A DNA stretch of 5,868 nucleotides from Candidatus Dojkabacteria bacterium (GTDB taxonomy: Bacteria; Patescibacteriota; Dojkabacteria; J137): NCBI GenBank assembly GCA_020429545.1, contig JAGQLF010000054.1, positions 1-5,868 of the forward strand, written 5' to 3'. Both the position numbers and the translations under genes were made by a program. The notes below the pieces were generated by a model that was given only the letters and a program-made list of their open reading frames with translations, did not search any database and was not told where the DNA came from. Below, piece by piece: positions 1-4,275 of this stretch; position 1 is the first letter of the stretch; every line of letters starts with the position of its first letter.

Positions 1-1
1 A

Positions 2-634
2 ACTTATGTTACAGAAGCTAAGGAAAGTGTAATACAAGATGAGATAGAAAGAGAAATCGCTAGGGATGGTCAAGTATTTTTTGTATATAATAGAGTTGAA
101 AGAATAGATGAAATGGCCAGTATGATTCAAAAATTAGTTCCAGATGCTAAAATAGCTGTTGCTCATGGAAGGATGACTGGTAAAGAGTTAGAAAATATTA
201 TATTAGGATTTTTAAATAAAGAATACAATGTTCTTGTATGTACAACTATAATAGAAACTGGGATGGATATATCTAACGCTAATACCATGATAGTTTATGA
301 TGCTGATAAAATGGGATTAGCTCAACTATATCAGCTAAGGGGTAGAGTTGGAAGAAGTAATAGGCAAGGATATGCTTACTTTATGTATGAAAAGGATAAA
401 GTTTTAAGTGAAATTGCAGAAAAAAGATTAAAAGCCATCAAAGAGTTTACTGAGTTTGGATCAGGGTTTAAAATTGCTATGAGAGACTTAGAAATTAGAG
501 GAGCAGGAAATATTTTAGGTGAACAACAACATGGACATATAAATACAATTGGTTATGCGCTTTATATTGAAATGCTTGCAGATTCTATTGAGCAGGCTAA
601 AAGTAGTGAAGAAATTGTTAAGCCTCTGCTTTGA
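2..634 (+). CDS. mfd: Transcription-repair coupling factor Mfd, C-terminal part (5' end outside the window, D7 domain absent)
   Basis: Mfd is a cytoplasmic SF2 dsDNA translocase that pushes stalled RNA polymerase off DNA and recruits UvrA for nucleotide excision repair. The frame is open from base 2, so the first ATG at 113 is internal; the residues before it ([15 protein letters not shown]...[17 protein letters not shown]) match the family. Visible parts in order are the second RecA-like domain with [10 protein letters not shown], motif [15 protein letters not shown] and motif [18 protein letters not shown], then the TRG region with [28 protein letters not shown] and [10 protein letters not shown]. 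The TRG element separates Mfd from RecG and PriA. The protein ends about a dozen residues later ([11 protein letters not shown] stop). Usual family members continue for about 150 more residues as domain D7, which holds Mfd in an autoinhibited state. No D7-like remnant is readable downstream, where a convergent gene begins. The identity is firm; whether the short end is natural is open. Confidence 0.93.
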   Translation, partial: TYVTEAKESVIQDEIEREIARDGQVFFVYNRVERIDEMASMIQKLVPDAKIAVAHGRMTGKELENIILGFLNKEYNVLVCTTIIETGMDISNANTMIVYDADKMGLAQLYQLRGRVGRSNRQGYAYFMYEKDKVLSEIAEKRLKAIKEFTEFGSGFKIAMRDLEIRGAGNILGEQQHGHINTIGYALYIEMLADSIEQAKSSEEIVKPLL

Positions 635-644
635 ATCGTCAATT

Positions 645-670
645 ATTAATTAAGCAATAGCTTCATTAAT
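645..670. terminator. Imperfect AT-rich hairpin between convergent genes, possible bidirectional terminator
   Basis: The arms are ATTAAT plus AAGC and GCTT plus ATTAAT around an AATA loop, with a single T/C mismatch, giving about 10 pairs. It sits exactly where the mfd end faces the 107-aa gene, and overlaps that gene's stop codon. The stem is AT-rich and neither side has a proper T tract, so termination activity is uncertain. Confidence 0.3.
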
Positions 671-973
671 TTCAGACAAATCATCAGGATTTTCTAGTTT
701 AGAATGAATTTTGTAGGCTCTAATAAATTGTTCTGTAATTTCTTTTCTGTTTTTTTGTTCTTCAATTTCATCATCAAATCCATTACTTCCAAATGCTATT
801 TGCCTCTCTAGTAGTAAATACTCTAACCTGCCTAATGAAGACTTAGCAGTTTTAATTTCAGAAAGATTAAGTTTTTTAATATTGTCTCGATTTCTTAGTT
901 CGTGAAAAATGTAGGCATTTTTTAATATAAAATCTACTAAAGAATCTGTATATACATTTGTAAGCTCATTCAT
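650..973 (-). CDS. Hypothetical protein, 107 aa, soluble and helix-rich
   Basis: I do not recognise this family. The product is charged (many Lys, Glu, Asp), has no signal peptide or membrane segment, and reads as mostly alpha-helical, with a Leu/Ile-rich stretch around residues 42-60 (AKSSLGRLEYLLLERQIAF) and an acidic C-terminus ending SEINEAIA. The ATG at 973 is preceded 8 nt upstream by a perfect TATAAT and no Shine-Dalgarno, so it may be read from a leaderless mRNA. It lies last in a minus-strand series after ychF and the 113-aa gene, 37 bp from the latter. Residues NAYIFHEL resemble NFYIMNEL of the 113-aa neighbour, a weak hint that the two are distant paralogs. The sense-strand reading is supported by a clean ORF filling the gap to mfd. 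No function is proposed. Confidence 0.7.
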   Translation of the reverse strand: MNELTNVYTDSLVDFILKNAYIFHELRNRDNIKKLNLSEIKTAKSSLGRLEYLLLERQIAFGSNGFDDEIEEQKNRKEITEQFIRAYKIHSKLENPDDLSEINEAIA

Positions 974-981
974 CGTGTGAA

Positions 982-987
982 ATTATA
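982..987 (-). promoter_or_regulatory. Candidate -10 box (TATAAT) of the 107-aa gene
   Basis: A perfect TATAAT on the minus strand ends 8 nt before the ATG at 973, which puts the expected transcription start at or next to the start codon. No convincing -35 hexamer lies 16-18 nt upstream. In such AT-rich DNA a chance match is possible. Confidence 0.4.
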
Positions 988-1010
988 AAATGAAGTCGGC
1001 AAAATTACTA

Positions 1011-1352
1011 TTAATGATCTTGAATCACTAAAGGACCGCTCTTATCTGCTTCTAATTGTAAGTTTAAAGAACTATTTGAATCTTTTTGAAATTTGGTGAC
1101 AATCTCTTTAAATATTAGAACCAATTTCATTCCGCAAATTGATATTTCATCATGATCTTTAAGATCTTCTTTTGCTAGCTGATAATTCATGAACGCAGTT
1201 TGAAGTTTAGAAAATTCAGGACTTTCATGCAACTCATTCATAATATAGAAATTCTGAATATCTCTAATTACGTTAATATTATTTATCACATCTACAGGCG
1301 TTATTCTTCTTTTATAAGATACTCCATCCACTATTTTTTCTAGTGAGTTCAT
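1011..1352 (-). CDS. Hypothetical protein, 113 aa, soluble
   Basis: The family is not recognised. The product has a basic patch near the N-terminus (SYKRRITPVDVINNINVI), then a helix-rich middle with NFYIMNELHESPEFSKL, a single Cys at residue 73 in EISICGMKLVL, and a polar tail ending VIQDH. There is no signal peptide or transmembrane segment. It starts 37 bp after the ychF stop and ends 37 bp before the 107-aa gene, all on the minus strand, so the three may be cotranscribed; a TATACT 21 nt before its ATG could also give it its own promoter. There is no Shine-Dalgarno in front of the ATG. The N-[FA]-Y-I-x-x-E-L similarity to its downstream neighbour is the only relationship seen. No function is proposed. 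Confidence 0.7.
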   Translation of the reverse strand: MNSLEKIVDGVSYKRRITPVDVINNINVIRDIQNFYIMNELHESPEFSKLQTAFMNYQLAKEDLKDHDEISICGMKLVLIFKEIVTKFQKDSNSSLNLQLEADKSGPLVIQDH

Positions 1353-1373
1353 AGCTAATAATCTTTTTTAAAA

Positions 1374-1379
1374 AGTATA
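1374..1379 (-). promoter_or_regulatory. Candidate -10 box (TATACT) of the 113-aa gene
   Basis: TATACT on the minus strand lies 21 nt before the ATG at 1352, the same distance as the TATAAT in front of ychF. It would give a leader of about 14 nt. No clear -35 is visible, and the region is very A/T-rich, so support is weak. Confidence 0.3.
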
Positions 1380-1389
1380 AAAACTTGTA

Positions 1390-2472
1390 CTATCCATTAT
1401 GCTTAAACAAAACCACATCACCATCTCTCATTACATACTCTTTACCTTGCAAACCAACTTTACCTGCATCTCTTGCTTTTAACCAACCACCATATTCAAT
1501 AAAGTCTTCGCTAGACACAACATCTGCTGCAATAAAGTGATCTTGAATATCTGAGTGGATTACACCTGCAGCAGCTGGAGCTTTTGTTCCTTTGTAAATT
1601 GTCCAAGCTCTTGACTCTGTCTCCCCTGATGTAAAGTAAGAAATTAAACCAAGCATTTCGTATGCTGATTTTGTAAGCAATTCAAATCCAGTCATCTCTA
1701 ATCCTAGTGCTTGCATAAATTCTATTCTATCTTGATCTGTCATTGTAGATAAATCTGCTTCTGTTTTAATATCAATTGGTAGTACCATATGTTCCCCAAC
1801 AATTTCTTTGATTACTGCAGCATCTTTTTCATAGTTACCTTCACTTGAATTTACAACATACATAACAGGTTTATCTGTAAGTAAATACAGTTCTCTTCTT
1901 AAAATCTTTATTTCATCATTATTTGGAGTAGCTACAGCGTTTGCCAGTTTTCCAGAATCTAGTGCATTTTCAAGCTCTATAACAAAATCCATTAAAGGTT
2001 TATCTTTTGGGTTTGCTCTAACTTTTCCTTCTAGTTGACCTTTTCTCTGTTTTAGTGTTTCTAAATCTTTTAGAATAAGTTCAGTATTTATAAGTTCAAT
2101 ATCACGAGCAGGATCCACTGAGTTTTCTACATGAGTAATGTTATCGTTATGAAAAGCTCTAACTACATGAATAATTGCAGAAACTTCTCTAATATTTGCT
2201 AAGAATTTATTACCTAAACCTTCCCCTTCACTTGCACCTTTTACAATTCCTGCAATATCAACAAATTCAACAACAGCTGGAGTTACTTTTGCTGGTTTTT
2301 CAATCTCTACAATTTTATTTAATCTCTCGTCTGCAACTGTAACAATTCCATGATTTGGATCAATTGTACAGAAAGGATAGTTTTCTGCAGGAATATCATT
2401 TTTTGTTAGTGCATTAAAAAGTGTAGATTTCCCAACATTTGGAAGTCCAACAATTCCTAAAGATAAGTTCAT
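1390..2472 (-). CDS. ychF: Ribosome-binding ATPase YchF (Obg-like TRAFAC P-loop protein)
   Basis: YchF/OLA1 proteins are cytoplasmic Obg-related NTPases that prefer ATP, bind ribosomes and modulate stress responses. The 360-aa length is normal and the protein is complete. The P-loop is GLPNVGKS at residues 9-16, switch II/G3 is [10 protein letters not shown] at 72-81, and the usual guanine-reading NKxD is replaced by NSSE at 208-211, the NxxE form linked to ATP use. A helical coiled-coil arm follows [16 protein letters not shown] (about 115-180). The C-terminal TGS domain (about 291-360) contains [17 protein letters not shown] and [18 protein letters not shown] and ends [11 protein letters not shown], all highly typical. 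The ATG at 2472 fits the family N-terminus directly. It has a TATAAT 21 nt upstream and no Shine-Dalgarno. It probably leads a minus-strand cluster with two small unknown genes. Confidence 0.98.
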   Translation of the reverse strand: MNLSLGIVGLPNVGKSTLFNALTKNDIPAENYPFCTIDPNHGIVTVADERLNKIVEIEKPAKVTPAVVEFVDIAGIVKGASEGEGLGNKFLANIREVSAIIHVVRAFHNDNITHVENSVDPARDIELINTELILKDLETLKQRKGQLEGKVRANPKDKPLMDFVIELENALDSGKLANAVATPNNDEIKILRRELYLLTDKPVMYVVNSSEGNYEKDAAVIKEIVGEHMVLPIDIKTEADLSTMTDQDRIEFMQALGLEMTGFELLTKSAYEMLGLISYFTSGETESRAWTIYKGTKAPAAAGVIHSDIQDHFIAADVVSSEDFIEYGGWLKARDAGKVGLQGKEYVMRDGDVVLFKHNG

Positions 2473-2493
2473 ATTTATTAATAAATCGGGATA

Positions 2494-2499
2494 ATTATA
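2494..2499 (-). promoter_or_regulatory. Candidate -10 box (TATAAT) of ychF
   Basis: A perfect TATAAT on the minus strand ends 21 nt before the ychF ATG, predicting a leader of about 15 nt. The expected -35 region (about 2517-2522, reading CACAGC) is a poor match and abuts the palindromic repeat at 2521-2555. Confidence 0.5.
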
Positions 2500-2509
2500 T
2501 CATTAAATG

Positions 2510-2555
2510 GGTATGGGCTGTGAGGTTTGCGTATGACCGCATACCACATACCTCA
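2510..2555. repeat. Intergenic palindromic repeat with GGTATG/CATACC units
   Basis: A two-part stem is visible: TGAGGT (2521-2526) pairs with ACCTCA (2550-2555), and inside it GTATG (2531-2535) pairs with CATAC (2540-2544) around an ACCG loop. On the minus strand GGTATG occurs twice with a 7-nt period (2547-2552 and 2540-2545), and a further GGTATG lies on the plus strand at 2510-2515. The element is more GC-rich than its surroundings. One arm contains the stop codon of the 54-aa gene. No T tract follows on either strand, so it looks like a REP-type extragenic palindrome rather than an intrinsic terminator. Confidence 0.5.
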
Positions 2556-2717
2556 TTGCTGACTATTTTGCTCTGAAACTTCTATATTATCGCTTACACT
2601 AAAAAAATTAGAATCTACGTTACTCTTATACAGCAAATAGCTAACCACCACAAAAAACACGATCGAAATTGCAGATAGAAAGATGATTAATTTTTGTGTA
2701 GTGCTATAATACGACAT
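2553..2717 (-). CDS. Small single-pass membrane protein, 54 aa, function unknown
   Basis: The ORF runs from ATG at 2717 to TGA at 2553. It begins MSYYSTTQKL, continues with a strongly hydrophobic helix at about residues 9-30 (LIIFLSAISIVFFVVVSYLL), then YKSN and a polar tail ending SEQNSQQ. The short N-terminus has one Lys before the helix and the C-terminal tail is polar and acidic, so the topology could go either way. The long hydrophobic run with no cleavage-site signal suggests a membrane anchor rather than a secreted protein. Support for a real gene comes from its position filling an otherwise empty gap and from a good promoter (TTGCTA-17-TATACT) only 5 nt before the ATG. It is divergent from ppa. 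Its stop codon lies inside a palindromic repeat, so the last residues may derive from that repeat. The family is not recognised. Confidence 0.6.
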   Translation of the reverse strand: MSYYSTTQKLIIFLSAISIVFFVVVSYLLYKSNVDSNFFSVSDNIEVSEQNSQQ

Positions 2718-2722
2718 AATTT

Positions 2723-2751
2723 AGTATACTTATAGAATAAACTAGTAGCAA
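2723..2751 (-). promoter_or_regulatory. Promoter of the 54-aa membrane protein gene, probably leaderless
   Basis: On the minus strand TTGCTA (2751-2746) and TATACT (2728-2723) are separated by exactly 17 nt. The -10 box ends only 5 nt before the ATG, so transcription would start at or within the start codon. The -10 is part of the palindrome AGTATACT (2723-2730), which also offers TATACT to the plus strand toward ppa, although without a matching -35. Confidence 0.5.
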
Positions 2752-2770
2752 GCGAGTGTACAGACTTGAT

Positions 2771-2810
2771 ACTAATCTACTAATTACCTAATTTACTAAT
2801 TAACTAAATA
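2771..2810 (+). repeat. Five tandem copies of an octamer (consensus ACTAATTA) in the ppa leader
   Basis: Five contiguous 8-nt units begin at 2771, 2779, 2787, 2795 and 2803. The second and fourth are exactly ACTAATTA and the others differ at one or two positions; the last is ACTAAATA and runs directly into AA-ATG of ppa. The array fills the place of the ppa promoter and leader. TTGATA at 2766-2771 could serve as its -35, but no good -10 stands 16-18 nt further on. The array contains no Shine-Dalgarno. Confidence 0.75.
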
Positions 2811-2812
2811 AA

Positions 2813-3397
2813 ATGGCAAATATTGATGTAACACCAAGCAAAGTTATGGCAAATCTTTTGCACGTACTTCCAACTTATGCAGATGAGTCAGAAAATCTTA
2901 TTAACTGTATTGTAGAAATTAACTCTCATACAATAAATAAGTATGAATTAGTAACGGAAACTGGACACTTAAAATTAGATAGAGTTGGATATTCATCTCT
3001 AGCGTATCCATTTGTATATGGAGCACTTCCACAAACTTGGGACGATGATGGTGACCCACTTGATGTTGAAGTTGTAAATGTTACAGAACCACTAGTCCCA
3101 GGTTCTTTTGCAGAGGTTAGAATTATTGGAATAATGACTTTTGAAGATGGAGGTGAAAGAGACGATAAAGTAATAGCTGTTTTGAATGATGATAAAAGAA
3201 TGGATCATATAAACTCAATTGAGGATTTAGGAGAACATTTTGAAAAAGAAACAACTTACTACTGGGAACACTATAAAGATTTAAAGAAACCCGGAACATG
3301 TAAAGTTCTAGGATTTTATGGAGTAGATAAAGCAAATGAAATCATTAAAGAATGTATGGAAAGATACGATAAAGAATATAGAGATAAAGTTAAATAA
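2813..3397 (+). CDS. ppa: Inorganic pyrophosphatase, family I (soluble, Mg-dependent)
   Basis: The enzyme hydrolyses pyrophosphate to two phosphates in the cytoplasm, pulling nucleic acid, protein and activated-sugar synthesis forward. The 194-aa length is slightly above the bacterial norm (about 175), with an extra N-terminal stretch of about 25 residues (to SENLINCIVEI). Key elements are KYE at 43-45, LDR at 55-57, YPFVYG at 65-70, the signature DGDPLDV at 79-85 with metal ligands D79, D81 and D84, D112 and D117 with K119 (aligning by eye with E. coli D97, D102 and K104), and WEHYKDL at 151-157 giving the conserved Tyr-Lys pair. All expected catalytic residues are present. The ATG at 2813 follows a tandem-octamer leader without Shine-Dalgarno. 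The next gene starts 1 nt after its stop, so the two are surely cotranscribed. Confidence 0.97.
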   Translation: MANIDVTPSKVMANLLHVLPTYADESENLINCIVEINSHTINKYELVTETGHLKLDRVGYSSLAYPFVYGALPQTWDDDGDPLDVEVVNVTEPLVPGSFAEVRIIGIMTFEDGGERDDKVIAVLNDDKRMDHINSIEDLGEHFEKETTYYWEHYKDLKKPGTCKVLGFYGVDKANEIIKECMERYDKEYRDKVK

Positions 3398-3398
3398 A

Positions 3399-3683
3399 AT
3401 GGAACTAGGTGATTTCCATTTACCCTCACCCGAAGAAGAAAATCTTTATACATCTGGCTCTAATGTTGATCACATTACTGAGCCAGATTTTTTATTTCAA
3501 CCAGAAGACTATAGATCTAACCGTAGTCTATTTCTTTTAAGTGCATCAATAGTTGCAGGTATAATAAATCTTCATGAAATAACATCTGCAGAGATAGATC
3601 CAGTTGTATTCGGAGTCTTTCTTGGTTTAACCCTTTCCTTTATTATTTCTGATTCAGTTGATCGAAATAAACTAGAAATGTAG
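3399..3683 (+). CDS. Small membrane protein, 94 aa, two transmembrane helices, cotranscribed with ppa
   Basis: The family is not recognised. The same frame is open further upstream, with an ATG at 3336 inside ppa, but the ATG at 3399 is the likely start: it lies 1 nt after the ppa stop and its context TAAATAAAATGG is identical to that at the ppa start. The first 40 residues are polar and acidic (MELGDFHLPSPEEENLYTSG...). Two hydrophobic segments follow, about 43-58 (LFLLSASIVAGIINL) and 66-84 (DPVVFGVFLGLTLSFII), joined by a short acidic loop, with a polar end SVDRNKLEM. A cytoplasmic N-terminal tail with a membrane hairpin is plausible. The same plan, with a longer acidic N-terminus, occurs in the next gene (178 aa), which suggests a related or cooperating pair. 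Coupling to ppa may mean only shared expression. Confidence 0.75.
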   Translation: MELGDFHLPSPEEENLYTSGSNVDHITEPDFLFQPEDYRSNRSLFLLSASIVAGIINLHEITSAEIDPVVFGVFLGLTLSFIISDSVDRNKLEM

Positions 3684-3684
3684 C

Positions 3685-3723
3685 TAGAAAAATTAGCAAT
3701 CCATGGTTATAATCCGGTGGATT
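3685..3723 (+). promoter_or_regulatory. Candidate promoter of the 178-aa gene with a small palindrome at the start site
   Basis: TATAAT at 3708-3713 is a perfect -10; TAGAAA at 3685-3690, 17 nt upstream, is a weak -35. AATCC-GGT-GGATT (3711-3723) is a 5-bp inverted repeat spanning the predicted start site, so it could be an operator or the foot of the leader. The ATG at 3739 lies 25 nt after the -10, giving a leader of about 18 nt with no Shine-Dalgarno. Confidence 0.45.
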
Positions 3724-3738
3724 TATAAATAATAAACA

Positions 3739-4275
3739 ATGGCTAGTGAAAATTCACCTGAAGATAACAACGAAGATGATAGTGAGAATAATCTGTCAGC
3801 ATTTTCAAGTTTTATCAATAATCTAGATATAGATGAATTACCAAAAACTAAAGACGAGCTCAGAACACAGATATTTGATGTTGCGTGTCAATATTATCAA
3901 GCCATATTCCCAAAAGAGCCTAATGATGAATTTATATTTGCACTTACATATCTTTTAGATAATTTTCCAGAAGATGAGGATTTGGATGATGAATACTTTT
4001 TGCCTAGACTAGAAACATTAAAATCTAGACAAAGAGCAATTATTGATGACTATAATGATGCTTATAAGTTTTTAGATTCTACAATAATCAAGTTATTTTG
4101 GCTTTTCGAAGGATCATTAATTATAAATGCAGTATGGGATTTAAAAAACACTGACATTATTGGTTTTGGCACTAACCTGTTGTTGGGATATTTCATTTTC
4201 TTAGGAGCACTTGCATATAAAAATAATATTTCTGTATACAAGCCTCCTAAAAACAAAAATCCTAATGAATTTTAA
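3739..4275 (+). CDS. Acidic protein with C-terminal membrane hairpin, 178 aa, function unknown
   Basis: The family is not recognised. Residues 1-20 are very acidic and Asn/Ser-rich (ASENSPEDNNEDDSENN), probably disordered. Residues about 25-112 form a soluble, helix-rich part with several acidic patches (DNFPEDEDLDDEYF at 74-87) and a single Cys at 50. Two hydrophobic segments follow at about 116-134 (IKLFWLFEGSLIINAVW) and 139-160 (IIGFGTNLLLGYFIFLGALAY). The tail is basic, KPPKNKNPNEF. A basic C-terminus after a two-helix hairpin suggests both ends face the cytoplasm (positive-inside rule). The arrangement matches the 94-aa protein upstream. Its own -10 box lies in the 55-bp gap, but readthrough from ppa is also possible. 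Its last 14 nt overlap the end of the convergent helicase gene. Confidence 0.75.
   Translation: MASENSPEDNNEDDSENNLSAFSSFINNLDIDELPKTKDELRTQIFDVACQYYQAIFPKEPNDEFIFALTYLLDNFPEDEDLDDEYFLPRLETLKSRQRAIIDDYNDAYKFLDSTIIKLFWLFEGSLIINAVWDLKNTDIIGFGTNLLLGYFIFLGALAYKNNISVYKPPKNKNPNEF

Noticed and set aside
634..652. Recoded TGA (Gly or Trp) extending Mfd, as in some CPR lineages
   Set aside because: Reading through the TGA adds only four more residues before TAA, no D7 sequence follows, and the other genes show no in-frame TGA.
3123..3335. Minus-strand ORF of 70 codons inside ppa
   Set aside because: It is wholly antisense to a well-conserved pyrophosphatase; its Leu/Phe/Tyr-rich composition is the usual shadow of the opposite frame.
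3336..3398. Upstream ATG extending the 94-aa protein by 21 residues into ppa
   Set aside because: The ATG at 3399 has the same 12-nt start context as ppa and standard stop-start spacing; the extension is just the ppa C-terminus read in another frame.
3683..3697. GCTA/TAGC hairpin after the 94-aa gene as a terminator
   Set aside because: Only a 4-bp stem, with no T tract after it, and it overlaps the candidate -35 of the next gene.
4062..4256. Minus-strand ORF of 64 codons inside the 178-aa gene
   Set aside because: It is antisense to a longer plausible membrane protein gene, with no promoter or start signal of its own.
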